Part shown: positions 1 to 9,210 of the stretch, in pieces
Numbering within the stretch: the first letter of the stretch is position 1
Layout: every line of letters starts with the position of its first letter
Origin: Paenibacillus sp. V4I7
GTDB taxonomy: Bacteria > Bacillota > Bacilli > Paenibacillales > NBRC-103111
Direction: 5' to 3'
Assembly: GCF_030817275.1 (NCBI RefSeq)
Contig: NZ_JAUSZD010000002.1
Span: forward strand, 1,550,001-1,614,000
Length of the DNA: 64,000 nt
Position numbers and translations under genes: made by a program
Notes under the pieces: generated by a model
Told to the model about the DNA's origin: nothing
Database searches by the model: none
The model's input: the letters and a program-made list of their open reading frames with translations, nothing else

Positions 1-1
1 A

Positions 2-3000
2 TCTGTACCAGGTGGAGCGGATCCAAATACTGGGACTATTGAGGCGAAGAGTAGAGAGTATGTTTTCGACTTATCCAGTCGTACAGGTATTACCATCAGT
101 GGAATTAATATACGTTCTGCCGGTATCAACTTTGCGAATTCCAGCTCCAACACATTCAAGGGCGCTACCATTGAAATGGTCGATTCCACTAACCAACCCT
201 TTGCTGCTAATACAACTTTGGGTGGTTTTGTTTCTGGCTTTACATTGGATGGCGACCACAACACCGTTCGCGATTGTGAAATTAAAAATATGTATGGATT
301 TGGGATCATTGTCAAAGGCCATGATAACAATGTGATTAATAATGACATTCACGATTTTAATCGTTATGGACTTTATGCCGACGGTATAAACGTTAATGGG
401 TACAATCATCTGATTAGTCATAACAGTGTGTACAACGGAGGACGTGCTGCCATTGGCGGTTTTTTCACCAGTTCAATATTCCAGTACAATGACATACATG
501 ATTGTATGAAGATTTCCTATGACGGCGGTGTGTTTTACGTCTCAAACAGCGATTTTGGCAGCTCAGAGATCCACCACAATACCGTGCATGATACTGCAGG
601 TGAAGGCATTTATTTCGATAATGTGTCCTTCAATGCCGCGGTTTATAACAACATCGTTTATAACGTTAGTGTGGGTTTCCTAATCAACACCCCCAATGAA
701 CGCATGATTTTGTTAAATAATACGGTATACAACTGCCCTACAAGTCTTAGCAGCTGGGGTGCTGCCTATGATGGAACAGGCTCTTTCGGAACCACGGTCG
801 TCGGCAATATTTTTGCGGCAAATACTTACAACTCTCAGACCTCAGGTGGCTCCTTTGAACAATTTAATACCATAGGTACTAGTTCAGCTCTTGCTCCTAT
901 GTTTGTAAATGCTGCTGGCAACAATTTTGCTTTGAAGAACCCGAACGACTACCGTAGTGTTGTGTTACCCGGTGTTACTGACGGATTCACTTCCACTTAC
1001 CCTGTCATGGGCGCTATTCAGCCCGGAGTGACATGGAAAGCGGGAAGCGACTTAGCCAATGCTGCCAATATCAATCCAACTTTCCAGCTTCATAATATTC
1101 CTTACAAGCAATTGCTTGTAAATGGCGGTTTCCCTACTGGTGATATGAGTGGTTGGACTACCACCGGCTCTCCTCAAATCGTAACACAAAACGGATGGGA
1201 TTTTAGAACCAGCGGTTTGATAAGAAGTGGTTCTTACGGTGTTGTCCTGAACGATGGAGATAAGATTTCCCAGACGGTTACAGGGCTGAAACCAAACACC
1301 ACTTATAACGTTAGTGTTTGGGGTAAGGTAATGGGACAACAGGTATTGGCAAGCACCATGGATACCGCCGCAAGCACACCTGTTACGAATACGAAATACC
1401 GTTCAATGAATAGTTACATCATTCCGGGTACGACGACTACCCTAAAATTCAATCAAATTAATTTTGGGTCCTCTGCGCTGTACAACTCCGTGTACTTTGG
1501 TACAGTCGCTAATTCCAGTACCGGTACAATTAAAATGTATATTGATAGCCCTACTACGGGTACTCTAGTTGCCACGGATACAATGAACTTAGACACAGCA
1601 CAAAATGGTCAATGGTTCTATAGAAGAAGTATACCGCTTTCTTCGGTAGCAGGGACGCATGACGTTTATTTGGTATTTTCTAACACCAATCCAGCGACGG
1701 CTATCAATTGTTATTTCGGTGACTTTACATTATTTAATTCTAACCCTAATCCTGCTACGGACAGCCTTGTATTGGGAGCTAGCGGATTTGATAACAGTGG
1801 TACTCCAAAGACATTAAGTAAAAGTACCATAAATGCTGGCAATAACGTTGTCGGTGCAGGAAGTCGTCCTGACCATTTTTCCTTTACAACAGGGTCAAAC
1901 AGTACCAGTGCTACCATATATGCAACTAAAACTGGTGGCGGCGGATTGAGAGGTTATGTGGATGAGTTTGGTTTGGCAGAGAGTACAACCACAGCTCCTG
2001 TTTATCAATCCTTAAACGCATTGGAGGGCTTTGAAAACGGATTGGGTAACTGGGTAGCATCAGCAGGTTCTAAATCGACTTCTACAGCAGTGAAGCATTC
2101 CGGCAATAACAGCTATATTGTCAATGAAGATGTTGATAACATCACTCAAAATTTCGAAACTAGCTACAACAAAGTGGTTACGATGTGGTTTTATGACAAT
2201 CTCAACAAGACGAACGTGCAAATGGCAGCGTTTGTGGATGATGGGGTAACGAATCGGGCAATCATGGTTAATACACCGACTTCGACAACTAAATATTCAT
2301 TGCGACTAAGTGGTGGAATTACGGCAACAACCGTAAACAGAAGCCTAGGCTGGCATGAGTTCAAGTGGGACTATAGCTCTGGTACGAAACTGGATATGTA
2401 TATCGATGGGATACTCATTACACCACCGGCAGGCGTGACTGGCGTGACTAGTTTCAACAAGATAAGAATAGGAGATTTTTGGTCTGGAAATCCGAACACC
2501 GTGTATTTTGATGATATCAGTATCAAAGATGCCAATAGTAAGCCTGTTGGCGTAAGCTCTGAATTGACGACTCCGCAAAATAGAGCTATTAGCGGAATTT
2601 TATCTGCAAGCGATGCAAACGGAGATCCGCTGACTTACAGCATTGTGAGCAATGGTACGCAAGGAACGGCAGTGGTTACGAATCCGTCAACTGGAGAGTT
2701 TACGTATACGCCAAACCCTGATGTGATTGGCTCAGATACATTTAGTTTCATCGTAAATGATGGAGTTGTAAATTCAGATGTCTCCACAGTGACGGTTCGC
2801 ATATTGGATATTACTTCGCCTGTGACGACGGATGATGCGCAAAGTGGTTGGCATCAAGATGCACAGACGATCCAGTTAACAGCAACGGATGAAGGCAGTG
2901 GCGTTGCGCAAACCTTTTACAGCCTAAATGGTAGTCTGTTCGCAGAAGGAAATACGGTTCAAATTGATGAAGAAGGCTTGAATGAGCTCAATTATTACAG

Positions 3001-3805
3001 CATCGATGCTGCAGGCAATCAGGAAACTCAGAAATCAGTAACAATCAAAATCGATAGAACCGCACCTGTCATTACAGCAGCAGTGACAGCTGCCTCTCCT
3101 GATGGACAGAATGGGTGGTATGTAGATGAGGTGACGGTAAGCCTAGCTGCCGAAGATACTTTATCAGGCGTGGCCACAATGGAATACAGCGTAGATGAAG
3201 GCGCTAACTGGCAAACTTACCAGGCACCGGTAACCATAAATCAAGATGGCAGTTATATCATCATGTATCGATCGGTTGACAACGCGGGGAACGTGGAAAC
3301 AGCACGGAACATCTCGTTCAATCTGGACGCACACATGCCGAGCGTTACCATCTCTTCGCCTGTTAAAGACAATAGCTATAACGATTCAGGGGATTTAACG
3401 CTGCAATTTAACGTGACCGATGATTTGTCAGGAGTGGATAACAACTTGACAACTGTTACACTAGATGGCATGACTGTGCAGCAAGCAACAACGATTCCGC
3501 TCTATTCGTTAGCGCTTGGCACACACACGCTTACAGTGACATCGAGTGACCTGGCGGGGAATACGCAAAGTGTGACGGTGACATTCCAGACCATCACCAA
3601 TATCGATTCTTTAATGGCATTGGTAACTCGCTTCAGCGGTAACAACGGGATTGATAACGGCGGAATTGCTAATAGCTTACAGAAAAAACTCGAAAAAGGT
3701 AACTTGAATAGCTTCATAAATGAAGTGCAGGCTCAAAGCGGCAAGCATATTTCAAATGAGGCAGCAGCCTATTTGCTTAGGGATGCAAATTTCTTACAAA
3801 AATAG
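2..3805 (+). CDS. Secreted right-handed beta-helix protein with carbohydrate-binding, Ig-like and FIMAH-like domains (5' end outside window)
   Basis: The reading frame is open from the first bases, so the N-terminus lies outside the window; the first internal ATG (176) is not the start. Bases 2 to about 1060 encode a parallel beta-helix rich in short N-N-x-V/I repeats (HDNNVINNDIHDF type), the fold of pectate lyases and other polysaccharide-acting enzymes. Next come a jelly-roll domain of CBM4/9 look (about 1100-1330), a CBM6-like domain (about 1380-1735), one copy of the 170-residue module also found in the next two beta-helix genes (about 2015-2535), a cadherin-like domain (about 2540-2800), two OmpL47-like Ig repeats and one further Ig-like domain (about 2810-3590). 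The last 65 residues resemble the FIMAH domain of Paenibacillus/Bacillus exoenzymes. The substrate cannot be read from the sequence. It is probably secreted and wall-associated. Confidence 0.85.
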   Translation, partial: SVPGGADPNTGTIEAKSREYVFDLSSRTGITISGINIRSAGINFANSSSNTFKGATIEMVDSTNQPFAANTTLGGFVSGFTLDGDHNTVRDCEIKNMYGFGIIVKGHDNNVINNDIHDFNRYGLYADGINVNGYNHLISHNSVYNGGRAAIGGFFTSSIFQYNDIHDCMKISYDGGVFYVSNSDFGSSEIHHNTVHDTAGEGIYFDNVSFNAAVYNNIVYNVSVGFLINTPNERMILLNNTVYNCPTSLSSWGAAYDGTGSFGTTVVGNIFAANTYNSQTSGGSFEQFNTIGTSSALAPMFVNAAGNNFALKNPNDYRSVVLPGVTDGFTSTYPVMGAIQPGVTWKAGSDLANAANINPTFQLHNIPYKQLLVNGGFPTGDMSGWTTTGSPQIVTQNGWDFRTSGLIRSGSYGVVLNDGDKISQTVTGLKPNTTYNVSVWGKVMGQQVLASTMDTAASTPVTNTKYRSMNSYIIPGTTTTLKFNQINFGSSALYNSVYFGTVANSSTGTIKMYIDSPTTGTLVATDTMNLDTAQNGQWFYRRSIPLSSVAGTHDVYLVFSNTNPATAINCYFGDFTLFNSNPNPATDSLVLGASGFDNSGTPKTLSKSTINAGNNVVGAGSRPDHFSFTTGSNSTSATIYATKTGGGGLRGYVDEFGLAESTTTAPVYQSLNALEGFENGLGNWVASAGSKSTSTAVKHSGNNSYIVNEDVDNITQNFETSYNKVVTMWFYDNLNKTNVQMAAFVDDGVTNRAIMVNTPTSTTKYSLRLSGGITATTVNRSLGWHEFKWDYSSGTKLDMYIDGILITPPAGVTGVTSFNKIRIGDFWSGNPNTVYFDDISIKDANSKPVGVSSELTTPQNRAISGILSASDANGDPLTYSIVSNGTQGTAVVTNPSTGEFTYTPNPDVIGSDTFSFIVNDGVVNSDVSTVTVRILDITSPVTTDDAQSGWHQDAQTIQLTATDEGSGVAQTFYSLNGSLFAEGNTVQIDEEGLNELNYYSIDAAGNQETQKSVTIKIDRTAPVITAAVTAASPDGQNGWYVDEVTVSLAAEDTLSGVATMEYSVDEGANWQTYQAPVTINQDGSYIIMYRSVDNAGNVETARNISFNLDAHMPSVTISSPVKDNSYNDSGDLTLQFNVTDDLSGVDNNLTTVTLDGMTVQQATTIPLYSLALGTHTLTVTSSDLAGNTQSVTVTFQTITNIDSLMALVTRFSGNNGIDNGGIANSLQKKLEKGNLNSFINEVQAQSGKHISNEAAAYLLRDANFLQK

Positions 3806-3855
3806 TGTGATTTTATGATGTTTCAAATGGAAAATTAACTCTATAGCTTTCAGCA

Positions 3856-3889
3856 GCAGGAGCCATTGGCTTCTGCTTTTTCTCTTTTT
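3856..3889 (+). terminator. Rho-independent terminator after the first beta-helix gene
   Basis: A 9-bp stem (GCAGGAGCC with GGCTTCTGC, one G-U pair) with a 3-base loop is followed by a T-rich run. It lies 50 bases after the stop codon. Confidence 0.8.
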
Positions 3890-3933
3890 GTTGGAGTCAT
3901 ATTTTATGTCGAGAAAATCAATTTAACGTCCAT

Positions 3934-3985
3934 ATCTTTATTTTGTCTCCCTATTCATATAGACCACTGTTTCATAAAATTAAAG
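3934..3985 (+). promoter_or_regulatory. 52-bp conserved upstream element, copy 1
   Basis: This 52-bp segment recurs at 7305-7356 with about 43 of 52 positions identical and no gaps. The best-kept blocks are ATCTTTATTTTG, CTCCCTATTCATA and TAAAATTAAAG. It lies 77 bases before the second beta-helix gene, and the other copy lies upstream of the fucosidase gene, so it is probably a shared promoter or operator. TAAAAT in the last block could serve as a -10, but no standard -35 sits at the normal distance, so an activator may be needed. Confidence 0.5.
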
Positions 3986-4062
3986 ATATAAATGAAAGGT
4001 GGTGATCAAACGATTGTTGGTTGGTGAAAGAGCTTTAAAAATTTAACTAAGGAGGAATGACA

Positions 4063-7000
4063 ATGACATCCAAGTTAGTACAAAACTTTTGGCTCGGAAA
4101 GAAAGCGTTTACAAGAAAGGTGGGAATGATTCATTTCATCTGCTTGATCATCTGTTCCTTGTTCGTCGGTTTAGCTCCAATTCAAACAGCACACGCTGCC
4201 GTGCAGGATACGTTCTATGTTTCACCAACAGGCAACGACACAACAGGTAACGGCTCATCCGGGAACCCTTGGGCGACTATTGAGAAAGCCCGAGATTATA
4301 TCCGCACCAACAGTCTTAATGCTAACATGACGGGTGATATTGTCGTGTACGTAGCAGCAGGTGACTATTATGTCACCAGTACGATCCAATTCACAGAAGC
4401 AGATTCCGGCTCAAACGGGTTCAATATCATCTACAAAAATAAGGATGCTGTAGGCAGCGCCAAATTGATTGGTGGTCAACCAATTACAGGCTGGACTCTG
4501 CATTCAGGAAACATTTATAAAGTCAATGTGGGAACAGGTTGGAGGTTCGACACCCTATACGAGAATGGCACTAGGGCGATTAAAGCCCGTTATCCGAATT
4601 ATACGCCAGATGCTAACTATGTCACAGCAAAAGCACCGTATCTTTATAGTGAAAATAGTAATTCCTCCACGGTACTCCAGTATAAATCAGGAGACCTTGA
4701 TCCAACTGGCTGGGATTTGACAGATGCACAGTTATTCGTCTGGTCACTTGGACCTGCTGCCTGGTTCACAGATACGGTTCCTATCAGTTCCATCAATACC
4801 TCAACTAGACAAATCTCATTATCTCAATCTACGCGCTATTTGAATAGAGCCAACTCGCGATATGTGATCCAAGGGGCACTGGCGCTTCTTGACCAACCTG
4901 GTGAGTTCTATCTGGATACGACGTCTGGTTATTTATATTACTGGTCAAAAAGATGGATCAATCTCGCAGCAAACCATCATCGCACCTAAAGTGAAAAGCC
5001 TCATTTCTCTTCAAGGCGCTTCGGAAAGCAGTCGCATACATCACGTTCAATTGGATGGATTAAGCTTCCAGGACACTGATTTTACGGACTGGTACAGACA
5101 TGCTTGGCCGAATAACGGCGATTCTGGAGAAGGCCACACGTTTCCGCAATATGACAGGCAGATGACTATGCCGCAGCACCGAACAGGGATGCTGTTATTG
5201 CAAAATACGGACCATATTGCGATTACCAACTCACACTTCCGTAATTCCGGTTATTCGGCTGTCTACATGCTGTTTTACAACCAGAACAACACCGTCAGTG
5301 GAAACTTGATTGAGCATGCCGGACATTCGGGAGTTATTCTTGAAGGCAAGTACCCGGGTGAAGGCGATGTAAGCAAAAATAACCTCATAACGAACAATGT
5401 CATTCATGATGTAGGTGAATTGGTCGGTAATGGTAGCGGCGTATATTTGATGAACAGTGGAAGCAATGAGGTTTCGTACAGCGAAATCTACAATTCTCCT
5501 CGCTACGCAGTTGCCTTTGACACTTATGTGGGCATCGCTACAACAAATATTTATTTAAAGAACAATGTGATGAAATATTTAAAGATTTCTAATACGTCTC
5601 AAGACAGTGGAGATACGGCTTCCATCTATTCCTGGGGTCGTAGTGCAGCTGCTAACACAGTGGATCAAGTGACCATTGATCATGTGTATGCTGATCCATC
5701 CATGCAAGATTATGTCCCGAACGGCTTGTTTATGGACAATGAATCTTCAGGTCAAGTATTCAGTAATATGAAAATAACCAACACGCAGGGTGTTCCTTAC
5801 CGTACGAACTCCTCAAGCGGTCATACCCTTACCAATGTAAGCTGGCAAGCAGGATTTAACGACTCACTGATGGATTATGCGAATATCGGCATTAAAGCAA
5901 GCTTCCCTTATGCGGTCACACCTCTCGGTTTAACGACTTCATTCACGGGATCCCAAGTGAACTTGTCCTGGCTAAATGTGAACAATGCCTCGAGCTACGA
6001 CGTATTGCGTTCAACGGTGCAAGGCGGCCCTTACACAACGACTGTGTGCAGTGCGGTAACGACGACGACCTGCGGTGATGCAACGGGTACACCCGGAACT
6101 ACTTATTATTACGTAGTGAAGTCACGAACTTCAGCTGGTTTGACCAGTGGAAATTCCAACGAAGCTACTCAGTTGTACAAGGAATTAGTCTTTGATGGAT
6201 TTGAAAATGGACTTACGAGTTGGACTGCGGTTAAAGGAACTGCGTCTACGAGTACCGCTCAAGCTCATTCCGGCAGCAATAGCTACGTGATCAATCAAGA
6301 TACGGATGTGATTACGCATTCATTCAGCACGAACATTAACAAAATCGTAACCCTGTGGTTCTATGATGATGCTAGTGACACGTCTATGCAAACGATGGCC
6401 AAGGTGGACAACACCATATGGAGCGACGCTACGGTATTCAGAGGTTTAGGCGTGAATACCCCTACATCGACCACCAAATACGTGACACGTATTAACGGTC
6501 CTATTACGGCAACATCAGTAACGCGTACCACGGGGTGGCACGAATTGAAGTGGGACTACACCTCAGGAACCAAAGTGGATATGTACATCGATGGAATACT
6601 GGTTGCTTCCCCGACCGGAGTGACAAACTTCAATCAGATCTCCATGGGTGACTGGTGGACTAGTAATACCGGTACGGTGTATTTTGATGATATTAGCATC
6701 ACCAATCCATTTAATGATGGCTTTGAGAGTGGGCTTAGCAACTGGACAGCTGCGAAAGGTACCAGCAGCACAAGTACGGCTCAGGCTCATTCTGGAAGTA
6801 ATAGCTATATCATTGATCAAGACACGGACGCCATAACGCATTCCTTTAGTTCAAGTGAAAACTCAGTCGTGACCCTATGGTTCTATGACGATGCTGCTGA
6901 CACGAGCTTGCAGACGATGGCCAAAGTAGATAATACGATTTGGAGTGACTCGCAGTGGAGAGGTTTAGGCGTGAATACACCAACCTCTACAACCAAATAC

Positions 7001-7261
7001 GCGACACGTATTGGCAGCTCTTATGCGGCGACTTCCATATCTCGAACTACGGGATGGCATGAATTCAAATGGGATTACACCTCAGGCACGAAAGTCGACA
7101 TGTATATCGATGGTGTACTTGTTGCATCTCCTACTGGAATGACGGAATTCAATCAAATCTCTATCGGTGACTGGTGGTCAGGAAATACAGGAACTGTTTA
7201 TTTTGATGATGTGAATGTAATTCCTTACAGCATAATAGATGAAAAAAGTTACTTTAATTGA
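4063..7261 (+). pseudogene. Secreted right-handed beta-helix protein, disrupted by a +1 frameshift
   Basis: The first part (to 4989) and the second part (open from before 4889) are two frames of one protein. The shift maps to a run of five A at 4947-4951; with four A the frame would read through as YYWSK-DGSISQQ. The ATG at 4063 is preferred over 4057 because the AAGGAGG site is 7 bases from it. A signal peptide ends near AHA (residue 46). Order: beta-helix (about 4210-5900), a fibronectin type III domain (about 5920-6175), then two copies of the 170-residue module (6190-6700 and 6715-7220). The gene ends in the second module, without the Ig or FIMAH-like tail of the upstream gene. The break could be real, phase-variable or a sequencing error; otherwise the protein is intact, which argues for a recent or artefactual change. 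Confidence 0.8.
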
Positions 7262-7304
7262 TTTTAGTAACCTTTATTACTCAGAATAACAATTTAATAT
7301 TATT

Positions 7305-7356
7305 ATCTTTATTTTGACTCCCTATTCATAAGTAGTCCTATTTCGTAAAATTAAAG
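7305..7356 (+). promoter_or_regulatory. 52-bp conserved upstream element, copy 2
   Basis: Second copy of the element at 3934-3985, same length and spacing, here 265 bases before the alpha-L-fucosidase. TTTTGACTCCCTATTCAT and the TAAAATTAAAG block are the strongest matches. The inferred role is co-regulation of the fucosidase with the beta-helix gene. Confidence 0.5.
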
Positions 7357-7369
7357 TAAGATCATTCAT

Positions 7370-7409
7370 AGAAAGGAGTCATTGTAAGTAATAGCAATGG
7401 CTCCTTTCT
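7370..7409. other. 15-bp stem-loop in the gap before the fucosidase gene
   Basis: AGAAAGGAGTCATTG pairs with CAATGGCTCCTTTCT (one G-U pair) across a 10-base loop. No T-run follows, so it is not a classical terminator. It begins 14 bases after the 52-bp element and would lie in the leader of a transcript started there. A related AGGAGTCA hairpin occurs at 9006-9044. The rest of the gap (7410-7606) shows no gene. Confidence 0.6.
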
Positions 7410-7621
7410 ACTAGGGTTAAGTAGCGAATGTCATATTTCATAAATAAAAAAGGGTGCTTCGCATATTCGCTCCAGAAATTGTCTTTCTATCTTTTTTTTA
7501 TTATAAATCATACACGATTAATGATTATGGAACAGGGAGGCATGAAGTTGTATCTTTGAAAGCGGATACATCTAGGCATAACAACGAAATGTGAATCAAA
7601 GACTTAGGAGATGAGAGAACC

Positions 7622-8965
7622 ATGACTAAGACAAAGGGCAATGACGGCAATGCCGTACAAGACCAACATCAAATGATCGGAGCTGCAAGTACGCAGATTG
7701 AGGGGGAATTCGTAAGCAATTCCCATTCAGGTGCGCAATGGTTCAAGAAAGCGGGGCTCGGATTGTTCATCCATTGGGGGATCTCCAGCGTTCACGGGGA
7801 TTGCGAGCACTCGTGGGGGAAAACGCCCTGGGATCCAAGCCCTAACCGAGTGAAACCCGAGGATTACTTCAAATTGGCGGAGAAGTTCAATCCTGAGAAC
7901 TACGATCCCGATCTATGGTTGAAGCCCGCTGCCGACGCCGGCTTTACTTACGCCGTGCTGACGACGCGCCATCATGACGGCTATACGATGTGGCCAAGCC
8001 GATACGGTGAGTACGGAACCCGAACACACATGGACAGCCGCGATTTGGTACGTCCGTTCGTCGAATCATGCCGACGCAACAACTTGAAGGTAGGGCTCTA
8101 TTATTCTCCACCTGATTGGTATTACAACAGAGCGAATATGTCTTTTGGATATAAACACAGTAAAGGGGAAGGACCGGCGTTGGGACTTGGGCACGAACCT
8201 ATTGAGCTGCCCGCCAAGCCGGAGGGCTGGGAAGAGCAATACCGGCAATATGTCCGAGGGCAAATCACCGAACTTCTCACGGAATACGGCGAAGTCGATA
8301 TCATCTGGTTTGACGGCGGATTAGATGTGAAAGACGCGATCTCAATCGAAGAAATCCGCAAACTGCAGCCGGGAATCATCATCAGTCCGAGAATGCATGG
8401 CGTCGGAGATTTTATTACTTCCGAGTGTTACAACTGGGTGAAAACCATCACATCTAAGCCCAAGGAAATATGGGAGCATTGCGACGTTTGGAGTAGTCAT
8501 CCCACGGGAATATGGGGATATACACATAAGAGTGAGGCCTACAGACCAACGGCTTGGATGCTGTCTCTTCTGTCCCGCGTACGCGCATGGGGCGGCAACT
8601 TCCTGATTAACATAGGCCCCAAGCCGGACGGCACACTGCCAAGTGACGTGCTCGTACGCTTTGATGAAATAAAGCAATGGATGAGCGCACATCGTCAGGC
8701 AGTCTTCGGCGTGGAGAGCGATGATTATCAGGAGTACAGCAGTGTTCCCGTAACGAAGCGTGGCAACATCTGGTACCTGCATCTTCTGCCGGAGCACACG
8801 GGTCCGGTTACGGTGGAATGCATTTCCAAGCCGACTTCCGTTCGACTGCTTCGTAACGGGCAAGATTTGACTTTTGCCTGGAACGACTCAGACCACCGAT
8901 TCACTCTTGAGCTGCCTGCATCATGGAGCAGGGAGACAGTGGACATTGTGGAGCTTCAGTTATGA
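7622..8965 (+). CDS. Alpha-L-fucosidase, GH29 family, cytoplasmic
   Basis: The product would release alpha-L-fucose from oligosaccharides with retention of configuration. Seen in the 447-residue product: the GLFIHWG motif near residue 45, the TTRHHDGYTMW substrate-binding stretch near residue 120, and IIWFDGG near residue 230, whose aspartate is the expected GH29 nucleophile. A short beta-sandwich follows from about residue 370. There is no signal peptide or membrane segment, so it should act on imported oligosaccharides. The ATG at 7622 follows TTAGGAGATG at good spacing. It lies between two genes for secreted beta-helix proteins, suggesting a locus for a fucose-containing polymer. The catalytic acid/base residue was not located with certainty. 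Confidence 0.88.
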   Translation: MTKTKGNDGNAVQDQHQMIGAASTQIEGEFVSNSHSGAQWFKKAGLGLFIHWGISSVHGDCEHSWGKTPWDPSPNRVKPEDYFKLAEKFNPENYDPDLWLKPAADAGFTYAVLTTRHHDGYTMWPSRYGEYGTRTHMDSRDLVRPFVESCRRNNLKVGLYYSPPDWYYNRANMSFGYKHSKGEGPALGLGHEPIELPAKPEGWEEQYRQYVRGQITELLTEYGEVDIIWFDGGLDVKDAISIEEIRKLQPGIIISPRMHGVGDFITSECYNWVKTITSKPKEIWEHCDVWSSHPTGIWGYTHKSEAYRPTAWMLSLLSRVRAWGGNFLINIGPKPDGTLPSDVLVRFDEIKQWMSAHRQAVFGVESDDYQEYSSVPVTKRGNIWYLHLLPEHTGPVTVECISKPTSVRLLRNGQDLTFAWNDSDHRFTLELPASWSRETVDIVELQL

Positions 8966-9003
8966 TTTCGATACGTAACACAGGAGGATAATGTCATTGA
9001 GAC

Positions 9004-9049
9004 AAAGGAGTCATTGTCTCATATTAGAGCAAGCATTGACTCCTCTTTA
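9004..9049 (+). terminator. Probable terminator after the fucosidase gene
   Basis: AGGAGTCA (9006-9013) pairs with TGACTCCT (9037-9044), followed by a short CTTTACTAT stretch. The T-run is weak. The stem sequence AAAGGAGTCATTG is shared with the hairpin at 7370-7409. Confidence 0.45.
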
Positions 9050-9210
9050 CTATATGGGTGGCAGAGGCTGTTCGTGTTGTCCTGTTTCATGAGCAGCCTC
9101 TCACATATAAGTGTACTTATAAAATTAAGGATAGGGGGAACAAGTAAAGATTGGTTTAACTCTGCACAGACAGATATCTTGCAATAAAAGACAAGTTGAG
9201 GAGTGAAAGT

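Noticed and set aside
8342-8863. 173-codon minus-strand frame inside the fucosidase gene
   Set aside because: It is a shadow of a well-supported GH29 gene and has no recognisable features or ribosome site.
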